Notes: generated by a model not told the origin, from the letters alone. A stretch of 64,000 bases of DNA from Enterobacter sp. C2 (GCF_019880405.1 NZ_CP082269.1:496001-560000); one strand, 5' to 3'. Positions 1 through 9,225 are shown, counted from the stretch's first letter. A program made the numbers and translations.

Positions 1-472
1 AGCTATTCCGATGACCTTACGTGGTGCTGAAAAATTACGCGAAGAGCTGGATTTTCTGAAATCCGTGCGTCGTCCTGAAATCATCGCTGCGATTGCCGAT
101 GCCCGTGAGCACGGCGACCTGAAAGAGAATGCGGAGTACCATGCTGCCCGTGAGCAGCAGGGGTTCTGTGAAGGTCGTATCAAAGACATTGAGGCCAAGC
201 TCTCCAATGCACAGGTGATCGACATCACAAAAATGCCTAACAATGGCCGCGTGATTTTTGGTTCAACCGTTACCGTGCTCAATCTCGATAACGATGAAGA
301 GCAGACCTACCGCATTGTGGGTGATGATGAGGCGGATTTTAAGCAGAATCTGATCTCCGTAAACTCACCGATCGCACGCGGGCTGGTTGGGAAAGAGCAG
401 GACGATGTCGTCGTTATCCGCACCCCGGGTGGCGAAGTGGAGTATGAGATCCTCAAGGTAGAATATCTTTAA
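1..472 (+). CDS. greA: Transcription elongation factor GreA (5' end outside window)
   Basis: GreA enters the RNA polymerase secondary channel and stimulates cleavage of the backtracked transcript 3' end, rescuing arrested complexes. The frame is open from base 2 and encodes A-I-P before the Met at 11. The E. coli protein begins [10 protein letters not shown], so only the first two codons and a base of the third lie outside the window, and the Met at 11 is internal. The N-terminal coiled coil (residues to about 75) carries the acidic tip in [11 protein letters not shown], and a C-terminal FKBP-like domain follows ([13 protein letters not shown] end). Family length is 158 residues, and what is seen here accounts for all of it apart from the missing start. 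A terminator hairpin follows at once. Confidence 0.97.
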   Translation, partial: AIPMTLRGAEKLREELDFLKSVRRPEIIAAIADAREHGDLKENAEYHAAREQQGFCEGRIKDIEAKLSNAQVIDITKMPNNGRVIFGSTVTVLNLDNDEEQTYRIVGDDEADFKQNLISVNSPIARGLVGKEQDDVVVIRTPGGEVEYEILKVEYL

Positions 473-515
473 TTACGTACCAACCTGTAATATGTTGACG
501 TAATGTAAAGATAAG

Positions 516-540
516 AAAAAGGCCGCATAGCGGCCTTTTA
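516..540. terminator. Bidirectional terminator between greA and yhbY
   Basis: AAAAGGCCGC-ATA-GCGGCCTTTT forms a hairpin with a T tract on the plus strand and a T tract (from the A run at 516-520) on the minus strand. It can therefore end both greA and the convergent yhbY. Confidence 0.8.
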
Positions 541-626
541 ACAACGTCAAGAGCGTGGCATTTTGCTTGTCAGCTTGCAGAAAACCCCTCGTTTTACACA
601 GATTTTGTGTTCTATCCAGGATATTC

Positions 627-920
627 TTAGCGTGGCAGCGAAATTTTACGCTCCTTCGATGGGCGGTACAGCACCAGCGTTTTACCGATGACCTGTACGT
701 TAGAGGCGCCGGTTTCACGAACAATCGCTTCCACGATCAGCGTCTTAGTTTCGCGGTCTTCGGTAGCGATCTTGACCTTGATAAGCTCATGGTGCTCTAG
801 CGCTTGTTCAATCTCGGCCAGTACCCCTTCGGTCAAACCATTGTTGCCAAGCATAACTACCGGCTTGAGCGGATGTGCCAGACCTTTAAGGTGCTGTTTT
901 TGTTTAGTACTCAGATTCAT
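627..920 (-). CDS. yhbY: YhbY, CRM-domain ribosome-associated RNA-binding protein
   Basis: This small CRM-domain protein binds pre-50S ribosomal particles in E. coli. The 97-residue product starting MNLSTKQKQHLKGLAHPL and ending KISLPR matches the usual 97-residue family length. A longer frame starting at 959 would add 13 residues that are not conserved, so the start at 920 is preferred. The GxxGLT motif (GNNGLTEGVL) expected in the CRM fold is present at about residues 25-34. It is convergent with greA and divergent from rlmE, as in E. coli. Confidence 0.95.
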   Translation of the reverse strand: MNLSTKQKQHLKGLAHPLKPVVMLGNNGLTEGVLAEIEQALEHHELIKVKIATEDRETKTLIVEAIVRETGASNVQVIGKTLVLYRPSKERKISLPR

Positions 921-943
921 CGTATATTTTTGCTTACGTTGGG

Positions 944-972
944 ATTGAAAACGGTTCATTCTACCGCCATCT
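944..972 (+). promoter_or_regulatory. Candidate sigma-32 promoter for rlmE-ftsH
   Basis: ATTGAAAA at 944-951 resembles the sigma-32 -35 element (CTTGAAA). CCGCCATCT at 964-972 resembles the -10 element (CCCCATNT), with 13 bases between TTGAAA and the -10. It lies about 75 bases upstream of rlmE. The rlmE-ftsH unit is known to be heat-shock controlled in E. coli. The match is imperfect and the assignment is inferred. Confidence 0.45.
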
Positions 973-1046
973 CCAGTGTATCGCCAAATCGGCTGTGCTG
1001 ATAGTTGATAGCCTGCTACTCACGATGAACAACGTTGGAAATAGAG

Positions 1047-1673
1047 ATGACAGGTAAAAAGCGTTCTGCCAGCTCAAGCCGCTGGCTTCAGGAACACTTT
1101 AGCGATAAATATGTGCAGCAGGCGCAGAAAAAAGGGTTACGTTCCCGCGCCTGGTTTAAACTTGATGAAATACAGCAAAGTGACAAGCTTTTTAAGCCAG
1201 GCATGACGGTTGTCGATCTGGGCGCTGCGCCGGGTGGCTGGTCACAGTATGTGGTCACGCAGATCGGTGGCAAAGGGCGGATCATCGCATGCGATCTTCT
1301 TCCTATGGATCCCATCGTTGGTGTCGACTTCCTTCAGGGCGATTTTCGTGATGAATTAGTGGTTAAGGCGCTGTTGGAACGCGTCGGCGACGAAAAAGTT
1401 CAGGTGGTCATGTCCGACATGGCCCCCAACATGAGCGGAACACCGGCAGTGGATATCCCCCGCGCTATGTATCTGGTGGAGCTGGCGCTGCAGATGTGCC
1501 GCGACGTTCTCGCACCGGGCGGAAATTTTGTTGTGAAGGTGTTTCAGGGCGAAGGTTTTGATGAGTATCTTAGAGAAATTCGCTCTCTGTTTACGAAGGT
1601 AAAAGTGCGTAAACCTGACTCTTCGCGTGCGCGTTCACGTGAAGTGTACATTGTAGCGACCGGGCGAAAATGA
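1047..1673 (+). CDS. rlmE: 23S rRNA 2'-O-ribose U2552 methyltransferase RlmE (FtsJ)
   Basis: RlmE methylates U2552 in the A loop of 23S rRNA within the 50S subunit, using S-adenosylmethionine. The 208-residue product begins [18 protein letters not shown]; a TTG start at 1035 would add MEIE and is not conserved. The SAM-binding motif [11 protein letters not shown] (about residues 61-71) is clear, as are the catalytic tetrad positions, including D in [10 protein letters not shown] and K in [10 protein letters not shown]. Length equals the family norm within one residue. It is followed by ftsH after 93 bases, the conserved heat-shock pair. Confidence 0.97.
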   Translation: MTGKKRSASSSRWLQEHFSDKYVQQAQKKGLRSRAWFKLDEIQQSDKLFKPGMTVVDLGAAPGGWSQYVVTQIGGKGRIIACDLLPMDPIVGVDFLQGDFRDELVVKALLERVGDEKVQVVMSDMAPNMSGTPAVDIPRAMYLVELALQMCRDVLAPGGNFVVKVFQGEGFDEYLREIRSLFTKVKVRKPDSSRARSREVYIVATGRK

Positions 1674-1766
1674 TAAACCGTTGATATCAAACCCAGGTTT
1701 GAAGGAGACGGGATACAGAGTATCCTGACGCTGTTTTTAACACAGTTGTAATATGAGGTTAATCCC

Positions 1767-3686
1767 TTGAGTGACATGGCGAAAAACCTAATACTCTGGC
1801 TGGTCATTGCCGTTGTGCTGATGTCAGTATTCCAGAGCTTTGGGCCCAGCGAGTCGAACGGGCGTAAGGTGGATTACTCTACCTTCCTGCAAGAGGTCAA
1901 TCAGGACCAGGTTCGCGAAGCGCGTATCAACGGACGTGAGATCAACGTTACCAAGAAAGATAGTAACCGTTACACGACTTACATCCCGGTTAACGATCCG
2001 AAACTGCTTGATAACCTGCTGACGAAAAACGTCAAAGTAGTTGGCGAGCCGCCGGAAGAGCCAAGCCTGCTGGCTTCAATCTTCATTTCGTGGTTCCCGA
2101 TGCTGCTGTTAATCGGCGTCTGGATATTCTTTATGCGCCAGATGCAGGGCGGCGGTGGCAAAGGTGCCATGTCGTTCGGCAAGAGCAAGGCGCGTATGCT
2201 GACCGAAGATCAGATCAAAACTACCTTTGCTGACGTTGCCGGCTGCGACGAAGCCAAAGAAGAGGTGGGTGAGCTGGTTGAATACCTGCGCGAACCGAGC
2301 CGCTTCCAGAAGCTGGGCGGTAAGATCCCGAAAGGCGTCTTAATGGTCGGCCCTCCAGGTACCGGTAAGACCCTGCTGGCAAAAGCGATTGCCGGTGAGG
2401 CGAAGGTTCCCTTCTTTACCATTTCCGGTTCTGACTTCGTGGAAATGTTCGTAGGTGTCGGTGCATCTCGTGTGCGTGACATGTTCGAACAGGCCAAGAA
2501 AGCGGCACCGTGCATCATCTTTATCGATGAGATCGACGCCGTGGGCCGCCAGCGTGGCGCAGGCCTGGGCGGTGGCCATGATGAACGTGAGCAGACCCTG
2601 AACCAGATGCTGGTTGAGATGGATGGCTTTGAAGGTAACGAAGGCATTATCGTGATCGCCGCGACGAACCGTCCGGACGTACTTGACCCGGCGCTGCTGC
2701 GTCCAGGCCGTTTCGACCGTCAGGTTGTGGTCGGTCTGCCAGACGTGCGTGGCCGTGAGCAGATCCTGAAGGTGCACATGCGCCGCGTACCGCTGGCGCC
2801 GGATATCGATGCGGCAATCATTGCTCGCGGTACCCCAGGCTTCTCTGGTGCGGATCTCGCTAACCTGGTCAACGAAGCGGCACTGTTTGCTGCCCGCGGC
2901 AACAAACGCGTTGTCTCTATGGTTGAGTTTGAGAAAGCGAAAGACAAGATCATGATGGGTGCGGAACGTCGCTCCATGGTGATGACCGAAGCGCAGAAAG
3001 AGTCGACCGCGTATCACGAAGCGGGCCACGCGATCATCGGTCGCCTGGTACCAGAACACGATCCGGTACACAAAGTGACGATTATTCCGCGCGGCCGTGC
3101 GCTGGGTGTGACCTTCTTCCTGCCTGAAGGCGATGCGATTAGCGCCAGCCGTCAGAAACTGGAAAGCCAGATCTCCACGCTGTACGGCGGTCGTCTGGCA
3201 GAAGAGATCATCTACGGCGTTGAACATGTTTCTACCGGTGCGTCCAACGACATTAAAGTGGCGACTAACCTGGCACGTAACATGGTGACCCAGTGGGGCT
3301 TCTCCGACAAACTCGGTCCACTGCTGTATGCAGAGGAAGAGGGTGAGGTGTTCCTGGGCCGCAGCGTGGCGAAAGCGAAACACATGTCCGATGAAACGGC
3401 ACGTATTATCGACCAGGAAGTGAAATCCCTGATTGAGCGTAACTACAACCGCGCTCGCCAGATCCTGAACGATAACATGGACATCCTGCATTCAATGAAA
3501 GATGCGCTCATGAAGTATGAGACCATCGATGCTCCGCAGATTGATGACCTGATGGCCCGTCGCGATGTGCGTCCGCCAGCGGGCTGGGAAGATCCTGGCT
3601 CAAACAGCTCTGACAGTAACGGCACGCCGCGTGCGCCGCGTCCGGTTGATGAACCGCGTACGCCAAATCCAGGCAATACGATGTAA
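1767..3686 (+). CDS. ftsH: ATP-dependent zinc metalloprotease FtsH, stop at the self-processing site
   Basis: FtsH is a hexameric inner-membrane AAA+ protease that degrades LpxC, sigma-32, SecY and other membrane proteins. There are two transmembrane segments (residues 7-25 and 100-122), Walker A GPPGTGKT (195-202), Walker B IIFIDEID (250-257), a second region of homology near 300-315, and the zinc motif HEAGH (417-421). The product is 639 residues and ends PNPGNTM. E. coli FtsH continues SEQLGDK. Here a TAA follows the Met directly, and further along in the same frame E-Q-F-G-D-K is still legible (3702-3719). E. coli FtsH removes its own last seven residues after this Met, so the gene encodes what looks like the processed form. 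The alternative start MAKNLIL (1776) is also used in annotations. Confidence 0.97.
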   Translation: MSDMAKNLILWLVIAVVLMSVFQSFGPSESNGRKVDYSTFLQEVNQDQVREARINGREINVTKKDSNRYTTYIPVNDPKLLDNLLTKNVKVVGEPPEEPSLLASIFISWFPMLLLIGVWIFFMRQMQGGGGKGAMSFGKSKARMLTEDQIKTTFADVAGCDEAKEEVGELVEYLREPSRFQKLGGKIPKGVLMVGPPGTGKTLLAKAIAGEAKVPFFTISGSDFVEMFVGVGASRVRDMFEQAKKAAPCIIFIDEIDAVGRQRGAGLGGGHDEREQTLNQMLVEMDGFEGNEGIIVIAATNRPDVLDPALLRPGRFDRQVVVGLPDVRGREQILKVHMRRVPLAPDIDAAIIARGTPGFSGADLANLVNEAALFAARGNKRVVSMVEFEKAKDKIMMGAERRSMVMTEAQKESTAYHEAGHAIIGRLVPEHDPVHKVTIIPRGRALGVTFFLPEGDAISASRQKLESQISTLYGGRLAEEIIYGVEHVSTGASNDIKVATNLARNMVTQWGFSDKLGPLLYAEEEGEVFLGRSVAKAKHMSDETARIIDQEVKSLIERNYNRARQILNDNMDILHSMKDALMKYETIDAPQIDDLMARRDVRPPAGWEDPGSNSSDSNGTPRAPRPVDEPRTPNPGNTM

Positions 3687-3752
3687 GTCTGGTTTGGCGC
3701 TGAGCAGTTTGGCGACAAATACGCTCATGCGGCATCTGCGTTAGCACTATTT

Positions 3753-3783
3753 AAAACCCCGGGGCGTGCTCCGGGGTTTTTTG
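3753..3783 (+). terminator. Rho-independent terminator after ftsH
   Basis: AAAACCCCGG - GGCGTGCT - CCGGGGTTTT followed by TT and G; a strong 10-bp stem with a T tract, 67 bases after the ftsH stop. Confidence 0.9.
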
Positions 3784-3817
3784 TTATCTATCACCCACAC
3801 AGTACAAGGGATGCTCT

Positions 3818-4666
3818 ATGAAACTCTTCGCTCAGGGAACCACACTCGATCTCTCTCATCCGCACGTGATGGGGATCCTCAACGTCACCCCCGACTCCTT
3901 CTCAGACGGCGGAGCGCATAACACGCTGATCGACGCGGTTAAACATGCCAACCTGATGATCAACGCCGGGGCCACCATCATTGACGTCGGCGGCGAGTCA
4001 ACCCGGCCGGGCGCGGCTGAGGTGAGCGTTGATGAAGAGCTCTCCCGCGTGGTGCCAGTCGTAGAAGCGCTGGCGCAGCGTTTTGAAGTGTGGATCTCGG
4101 TAGACACCTCTAAGCCTGAGGTCATTCGGGAGATTGCCCGCGTTGGCGCGCATCTGATTAACGACATCCGCTCCCTGAGCGAGCCGGGCGCGCTGGAGGC
4201 AGCGGCGGAAACCGGCCTGCCGGTCTGCCTGATGCATATGCAGGGCGATCCGAAGACCATGCAGGATGCGCCGAAATATGCCGATGTCTTTGCCGACGTT
4301 GACCGCTATTTCCACGAGCAGATAGCAAGGTGTGAGAAAGCAGGCATTACAAAGGATAAATTGGTACTCGACCCCGGCTTCGGTTTCGGTAAGAATCTCT
4401 CCCATAACTACGCGCTTCTTGCTCGCCTGGCAGAGTTTCACCATTTTGGTCTACCGCTGCTGGTCGGCATGTCCCGTAAATCGATGATTGGCCAGCTGCT
4501 CAACGTTGGTCCATCAGATCGCCTGAGCGGCAGTCTGGCGTGCGCAACGATAGCGGCCATGCAGGGAGCGCACATAATTCGCGTCCACGACGTGAAAGAG
4601 ACAACAGAAGCCATGCGGGTGGTCGAGGCCACGCTATCAGCGAAGGAAAACAAACGCTATGAGTAG
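3818..4666 (+). CDS. folP: Dihydropteroate synthase FolP
   Basis: FolP condenses 6-hydroxymethyl-7,8-dihydropterin diphosphate with p-aminobenzoate to form dihydropteroate in folate synthesis; it is the sulfonamide target. It is a 282-residue TIM barrel with the two family signatures: [14 protein letters not shown] (loop 1, about residues 19-32) and [11 protein letters not shown] (loop 2, about 56-66). The conserved DPGFGFGKN (about 185-193) is also present. The frame overlaps glmM by 8 bases, so the two are translationally coupled as in E. coli. An unremarkable housekeeping copy. Confidence 0.98.
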   Translation: MKLFAQGTTLDLSHPHVMGILNVTPDSFSDGGAHNTLIDAVKHANLMINAGATIIDVGGESTRPGAAEVSVDEELSRVVPVVEALAQRFEVWISVDTSKPEVIREIARVGAHLINDIRSLSEPGALEAAAETGLPVCLMHMQGDPKTMQDAPKYADVFADVDRYFHEQIARCEKAGITKDKLVLDPGFGFGKNLSHNYALLARLAEFHHFGLPLLVGMSRKSMIGQLLNVGPSDRLSGSLACATIAAMQGAHIIRVHDVKETTEAMRVVEATLSAKENKRYE

Positions 4667-5996
4667 TCGCAAATATTTTGGTACAGACGGTATTCGTGGG
4701 CGCGTCGGCGATGCGCCTATCACGCCTGATTTCGTTCTTAAGCTGGGCTGGGCAGCAGGTAAAGTTCTGGCGCGTCATGGCTCGCGCAAAATCATTATCG
4801 GTAAGGACACGCGTATCTCTGGCTATATGCTGGAGTCTGCGCTGGAAGCGGGCCTGGCGGCTGCCGGTATCTCTGCCTCATTCACCGGGCCAATGCCAAC
4901 GCCTGCGGTGGCGTACCTGACCCGTGCATTCCGCGCTGAAGCAGGGATTGTTATTTCGGCCTCCCATAACCCGTTCTACGATAACGGCATTAAGTTCTTC
5001 TCAACCGACGGAACCAAACTGCCAGATGAGGTAGAAGAGGCCATTGAAGCCGAGCTGGAAAAAGAGATCAGCTGCGTTGACTCCGCGCTGCTGGGTAAAG
5101 CCAGCCGCATCGTGGACGCTGCCGGACGCTACATCGAGTTCTGTAAAGGTACCTTCCCGAACGAGCTAAGCCTGAAAGCGCTGAAAATTGTCGTCGACTG
5201 TGCCCATGGCGCGACCTACCACATTGCTCCTAGCGTCTTCCGTGAGCTGGGTGCGAATGTTATCACCCTCGGCTGCGAGCCGAACGGCGTCAACATCAAC
5301 GAAGAGGTGGGTGCTACCGACGTGCGCGCGCTGCAGGCTCGCGTGCTGGCTGAAAAGGCCGATCTCGGTATCGCCTTTGACGGCGACGGTGACCGCGTCA
5401 TTATGGTTGACCATGAAGGCAACAAGGTTGATGGGGATCAGATCCTCTACATCATTGCGCGTGAAGGCCTGCGTCAGGGGCAGCTGCGCGGCGGTGCGGT
5501 CGGCACGCTGATGAGCAATATGGGTCTGGAGCTGGCGCTGAAGCAGCTGGGTATTCCTTTTGCCCGCGCTAAGGTCGGCGACCGCTACGTGCTGGAGAAG
5601 CTGCAGGAGAAGGGCTGGCGTATTGGTGCAGAGAACTCCGGACATATCATTCTGCTGGATAAAACCACCACCGGGGACGGTATCGTTGCAGGCCTGCAGG
5701 TTGTTGCTGCCATGGTGCGTAACAATATGACCCTGCACGATCTCTGCAGCGGCATGAAGCTCTTCCCGCAGATCCTCGTTAATGTGCGCTTTACCGCAGG
5801 TACGGGCGACCCGCTGGAACACGAAACCGTGAAATCAGTGACGGCAGAGGTTGAAGCGGCGCTGGGCAGCCGCGGACGTGTGCTGCTGCGTAAATCCGGC
5901 ACCGAGCCGCTGATTCGCGTTATGGTTGAGGGTGAGCACGAAGCCCAGGTGGCCGAGTTCGCCCACCGCATTGCCGACGCGGTTAAAAAAGTTTAA
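4659..5996 (+). CDS. glmM: Phosphoglucosamine mutase GlmM
   Basis: GlmM interconverts glucosamine-6-phosphate and glucosamine-1-phosphate on the route to UDP-GlcNAc, peptidoglycan and LPS. The phosphoserine loop is [10 protein letters not shown], with the active Ser at 102. The magnesium loop is DGDGDR (241-246), the sugar-binding loop is GAENSGH (about 323-329), and the phosphate loop near the C-terminus is [12 protein letters not shown]. It has 445 residues, the family norm. The start overlaps folP. In E. coli the next gene is secG; here an 11.5-kb pilus block follows. Confidence 0.98.
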   Translation: MSSRKYFGTDGIRGRVGDAPITPDFVLKLGWAAGKVLARHGSRKIIIGKDTRISGYMLESALEAGLAAAGISASFTGPMPTPAVAYLTRAFRAEAGIVISASHNPFYDNGIKFFSTDGTKLPDEVEEAIEAELEKEISCVDSALLGKASRIVDAAGRYIEFCKGTFPNELSLKALKIVVDCAHGATYHIAPSVFRELGANVITLGCEPNGVNINEEVGATDVRALQARVLAEKADLGIAFDGDGDRVIMVDHEGNKVDGDQILYIIAREGLRQGQLRGGAVGTLMSNMGLELALKQLGIPFARAKVGDRYVLEKLQEKGWRIGAENSGHIILLDKTTTGDGIVAGLQVVAAMVRNNMTLHDLCSGMKLFPQILVNVRFTAGTGDPLEHETVKSVTAEVEAALGSRGRVLLRKSGTEPLIRVMVEGEHEAQVAEFAHRIADAVKKV

Positions 5997-6006
5997 TTTT
6001 GTACCC

Positions 6007-6032
6007 ATGCCACTCCAATTCTGGAGTGGCAT
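6007..6032 (+). terminator. Perfect 10-bp hairpin after glmM
   Basis: ATGCCACTCC-AATTCT-GGAGTGGCAT is a perfect stem with a 6-base loop, 11 bases after the glmM stop. There is no T tract, so it may be a weak terminator or an mRNA-end stabiliser separating glmM from the pilus operon. Confidence 0.5.
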
Positions 6033-6066
6033 ATAGGTAATAATGCTCTTCTTAATTCCTTACAGA

Positions 6067-6096
6067 TTACTTAAAATTGAAGGATTAAATTATAAC
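6067..6096 (+). promoter_or_regulatory. Candidate promoter of the pilus operon
   Basis: TTACTT (6067-6072), 18 bases, TATAAC (6091-6096) in an AT-rich leader. This is a loose sigma-70 match only. It is proposed because a promoter is expected between the glmM hairpin and the first pilus gene. Confidence 0.3.
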
Positions 6097-6112
6097 CTAA
6101 TGCAATTAACTG

Positions 6113-6133
6113 CATTAATTCATTCAATTAATG
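6113..6133. promoter_or_regulatory. Palindromes upstream of the major pilin gene (possible operator)
   Basis: CATTAATT-CATTC-AATTAATG is a perfect 8-bp inverted repeat 16 bases before the pilin ATG. Just upstream lies a second palindrome, AATGCA-ATTAAC-TGCATT (6099-6116), which overlaps it by 4 bases. Together they could bind a dimeric regulator or form a leader structure. The regulator is unknown. Confidence 0.4.
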
Positions 6134-6148
6134 TAAGTAAGGAATTTT

Positions 6149-6850
6149 ATGGAAAGGATCGCGTTTGATTTTAAAGACAATAGCGCAAGAAGCCGCTTAA
6201 CAAAACAGCGTGGCGTCACGTTACTTGAAATTATCATTGTGCTGGGTATTATCGGCGTTATTGCCGCAGGTGTTGTCGTATTAGCACAGCGGGCATTTAC
6301 CGCTCAGGATATATCGGATATCCAGAACAATACGAACAGCATCCGGACCTCAATGGCCGAGGCGTTTCAGGATGAGGGCGAATATCCGCCTGCCACAGTA
6401 ACGGCCGTTACGCTGACCAAAGGGAATATTGCGACAACGGACGATCTTGCACCTATCGTTACGCTAAATAAGCTGGGTAAAATCTCCCCCTCTGAATCGT
6501 TTAACGGCATTTCAGGCGATGCTTTCCAGATTGGTCAGGCGCTGGTGGACTCGGGGAGTACCGTGCATAAAGGCTTCGTGATCCTCATTAGCGGTCTCGA
6601 TCAACAGACATGCAGAAACCTCCTCTCTCAGATGGGAAACCAGTGGGACTACGTTGGCATTATCTCTGCGCCTGCGGGTGAAGATGAATCAGCGGTACTT
6701 AACGAAACCCAATTAGATGCAGATAAAAAGGCGGGGAGCGTCCTAAAATCCCTCTCCGTTGCCGAAGATATTACCAGCACGGATATTGTCGGCGAGGAGA
6801 CCTGTAACATCGGTGGCGCGAATAACGGCATCGTTTTCGGCAGCAAGTAA
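6149..6850 (+). CDS. Type IVb major pilin, TcpA/CofA-like
   Basis: This is the major structural subunit of a type IVb pilus. The 233-residue prepilin has a long charged leader (22 residues, ending KQRG) cleaved before VTLLEIIIVLGIIGVIAAG, with Glu at +5. The residues around the cleavage site, and the following GVVVLAQRA, closely resemble TcpA of Vibrio cholerae and CofA of ETEC. The mature form (211 residues) has two cysteines (precursor 155 and 219), which fit the D-region disulfide of this family, and TcpA-like ends (SGLDQQTCRNLL; NNGIVFGSK). Residue +1 is Val, where Met is common in this subgroup. RBS TAAGGA (6138-6143) supports the start. It is the first gene of the operon and is followed by a hairpin that may keep it expressed above the downstream genes. 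Confidence 0.9.
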   Translation: MERIAFDFKDNSARSRLTKQRGVTLLEIIIVLGIIGVIAAGVVVLAQRAFTAQDISDIQNNTNSIRTSMAEAFQDEGEYPPATVTAVTLTKGNIATTDDLAPIVTLNKLGKISPSESFNGISGDAFQIGQALVDSGSTVHKGFVILISGLDQQTCRNLLSQMGNQWDYVGIISAPAGEDESAVLNETQLDADKKAGSVLKSLSVAEDITSTDIVGEETCNIGGANNGIVFGSK

Positions 6851-6863
6851 TTACTATCCTAAA

Positions 6864-6893
6864 AATAATATCCGCCTTCGGGCGGGTGTTATT
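6864..6893 (+). terminator. Hairpin between major and minor pilin genes (partial terminator or processing site)
   Basis: The core CCGCC-TTCG-GGCGG has a stable UUCG tetraloop and extends outward through A-T and G-U pairs to about 6864 and 6893. It lies 13 bases after the pilin stop and before the minor pilin gene. The inferred role is partial termination or 3' protection of the pilin mRNA, giving excess major pilin. Confidence 0.6.
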
Positions 6894-6917
6894 ATATCCG
6901 CTATATGAGATTCTTTA

Positions 6918-8819
6918 ATGTTTAAGCGCAGAGATGCCGGATTTTCCCTACTGGAGATCATTATTGTGATGGCCATTGCTGGCGGTCTTTTGATGACGTA
7001 TACCCGGTATGTGCGCAAGCAGGCGGAGCGTGTCTCTGAAAAGAATATCTCTGCGGCGCTGGTGCAGGAGATGAAAGGGGTGATTAATTTCGTCAGGGAT
7101 CCTGAGGTTGTCGTAAAAGAAAGTGAAACGGGTGAAGCGAAAGAGATCGTGAATCCACTCTACAGTACCGACATGCCGGATGCCGACTACCTGGTTCGGT
7201 TGAGCAATAGTGTGGAAGATATTGATACCGGCAGCGAAAGCGAATATTACCTGTGGGGCGACGGCAGCGATGCTAGCCAGCAGCAGCGTTACCGTTTTAT
7301 TAGCAGCCGCTGCAACGTTAAGGCTCCAAAATCAAACTATGCGTATGAGAAAGAGTATCTTCCCTGCTGGATGAGTGGTGCAGCAAAGAACACCTCTGCA
7401 TATATCGATCGCATCGGTTTTCGCGGCAGCGATCTAGAGGGGCAGGAGAGTGCTATTAACCAGATCGACGCTATCGTTGAGTTTGATGCGATCGATCTTA
7501 ATCACCTGCTGGAGTTTTCCCGATTCCAGCCCGCTCTGGCGCAGGCATTTTCAGATGCGGGCGCCGTACCTTCGCACGCCTGGGTTGTACACCGGGAAAG
7601 CGCGAACGCCGATTGGCAGCTGGTGACCCAAAACAGCGATGGTAAAACACCTGTTGAGTTTGGCAGCGTCGCCAGCAGCATAGGATCCTTAAACAGCTAT
7701 AGCAGCGGGGAGTTTGGCGTCCGCTTTACCTTTGACCTGAATGATAACGATAGCGGCAGTACCGCCAGCGGCGGCGGGAACATGTGCTGGAATTCGGAAG
7801 ATGGCCAGGTTGAAATGTGTTACGAACAGCGCACAGGAACGGGAACGCATGGTGAAAATACGGTATTAGCGCTGGGTATGAAAGATGCCACCAACACTCA
7901 CGGCGATCAAAAGCTCGGTACCCTGCAGGCGAACCTGGTGATGGAGAATACTGCACGCAGGGTCTATATCTTCCAGCGCAGCTACGGCGGCGATCTTGTC
8001 ACGGATTCCGAAGGTAACCCTGTACGTTACCAATATAAGGATGCACAGTCGCAGCCCTTCACCGGGGAATATTACATGGATGATCTGCAAGGGAATGAGC
8101 ATCAAGATGGGGAAGACTATCGGCTTTACTACTATAAGCCTTACACCTATGACGCTTTCGAGTTAGTCACCCCGACAATGACAGACTATATTACCCATGG
8201 CGGCTATGACTCTACCCCCTTCGAACCCGGGCCAGACTATCACCCCTCTTATGATGATGGTGATCCAGATATCTCTGGCCATAACGATACATCGGATGTG
8301 CGTTATCCGGTACAAACCTGCCCCCAGGTTGAGCAGAATATTTCGCTACGGGATCGTAACGGAGAAGTACTCCTTGAGGCTGATGGCAAACCGCAACAGA
8401 CAAAGGTATTACGAAAGCTATTTCCTCGCTTAAGCGTTGCCATATCTTCAATGTCTGCATTTAGAGCAGCAGAAAGCACTGGTCAGTATGCTGACCCCAG
8501 CCGTAATCGGAGTGATTTAGGAATGACATCGACCTTGGGCAAGCTAGGAGGTGTAACGATCCAAATTGAATTTGCGAAACAGAATTTTACTAATAAATCA
8601 TCAAGCACGGGGCGAAATATTGGTAACCATACTATCTACGATGATTCAAAATATATATGGATTATTAGCTCCACGATGGGCATGTTTGATAGTGAAGACG
8701 GGCACGGTGTAAATGTGGTGAATTCAGAAGCTATCGCCTATACCGTTAGCCGCTGGTGCAGCACTATACCGCAAGCGGGCACACCAGCAGACCTGTTAGA
8801 TTCATACCAGTATCAATAA
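6918..8819 (+). CDS. Large type IVb minor pilin, TcpB/CofB-like
   Basis: This is a minor pilin expected at the pilus tip, where the TcpB/CofB family initiates assembly and carries the exported TcpF/CofJ-type protein. The short leader MFKRRDAG is cleaved before FSLLEIIIVMAIAGG (Glu at +5), and a long hydrophobic N-terminal helix follows. The protein has 633 residues, longer than TcpB (about 430) and CofB (about 520) as I recall them. A Tyr/Asp/Gly/Pro-rich stretch near residues 385-455 separates the pilin part from a C-terminal part ending SRWCSTIPQAGTPADLLDSYQYQ. In CofB the C-terminal part is a trimeric lectin-like module; whether that fold is kept here cannot be judged by eye. The Shine-Dalgarno is weak (GAGA about 10 bases upstream). 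Confidence 0.8.
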   Translation: MFKRRDAGFSLLEIIIVMAIAGGLLMTYTRYVRKQAERVSEKNISAALVQEMKGVINFVRDPEVVVKESETGEAKEIVNPLYSTDMPDADYLVRLSNSVEDIDTGSESEYYLWGDGSDASQQQRYRFISSRCNVKAPKSNYAYEKEYLPCWMSGAAKNTSAYIDRIGFRGSDLEGQESAINQIDAIVEFDAIDLNHLLEFSRFQPALAQAFSDAGAVPSHAWVVHRESANADWQLVTQNSDGKTPVEFGSVASSIGSLNSYSSGEFGVRFTFDLNDNDSGSTASGGGNMCWNSEDGQVEMCYEQRTGTGTHGENTVLALGMKDATNTHGDQKLGTLQANLVMENTARRVYIFQRSYGGDLVTDSEGNPVRYQYKDAQSQPFTGEYYMDDLQGNEHQDGEDYRLYYYKPYTYDAFELVTPTMTDYITHGGYDSTPFEPGPDYHPSYDDGDPDISGHNDTSDVRYPVQTCPQVEQNISLRDRNGEVLLEADGKPQQTKVLRKLFPRLSVAISSMSAFRAAESTGQYADPSRNRSDLGMTSTLGKLGGVTIQIEFAKQNFTNKSSSTGRNIGNHTIYDDSKYIWIISSTMGMFDSEDGHGVNVVNSEAIAYTVSRWCSTIPQAGTPADLLDSYQYQ

Positions 8820-8847
8820 ATTAATGAGGCCAGTTCAAGGAATAGAT

Positions 8848-9210
8848 ATGCGTCATACCGATTATTTGTTGTATGCAATCTTTATTACCCTATTTATGCC
8901 TTTAAGTGCATTAGCAGAACAGGAAGCAAAAAACCCATTCAACCATTCCGAATCAGCAGCAACACGCTCAATGATTATCAAAGAGGATAAACTGTTAAGT
9001 CAGGAGGTAAAAGCTTGGGTTACAGGCAATGGCTATAAGCTTTTCTGGAACAGCAAAAAGGACTACCTGGTCTATAACGACATTACGCTGACGGGAAAAA
9101 CGGATGACGACATTTTACAGGCGCTAGGGGAGCTTTTCTTTTCTGAAAACTATGGGCTGGTCGTCAAAAAATATCAAAAAAATCACGTCATTGTTATTGA
9201 CGAAATGTGA
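8848..9210 (+). CDS. TcpQ/CofC-like periplasmic pilus biogenesis protein
   Basis: TcpQ-family proteins stabilise and localise the pilus secretin. An ATG at 8824 opens the frame, but the ATG at 8848 has an AAGG Shine-Dalgarno and gives a proper signal peptide (MRHTDYLLYAIFITLFMP... ALAEQ, cleaved after ALA), leaving 120 residues. The C-terminal half (VKAWVTGNGYKLFWNSKKDY, then ILQALGELFF) resembles the TcpQ/PilL-type domain seen next to secretins. It lies directly before the secretin gene, the same position as tcpQ and cofC. Codons are A/T-rich compared with the flanking core genes. Confidence 0.75.
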   Translation: MRHTDYLLYAIFITLFMPLSALAEQEAKNPFNHSESAATRSMIIKEDKLLSQEVKAWVTGNGYKLFWNSKKDYLVYNDITLTGKTDDDILQALGELFFSENYGLVVKKYQKNHVIVIDEM

Positions 9211-9225
9211 CCATACGGACGTGCT

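Noticed and set aside
2340-3491. 383-codon open frame antisense to ftsH
   Set aside because: It mirrors the codon pattern of ftsH, has no Shine-Dalgarno or domain, and its His/Arg/Phe/Val-rich product is typical of an antisense shadow.
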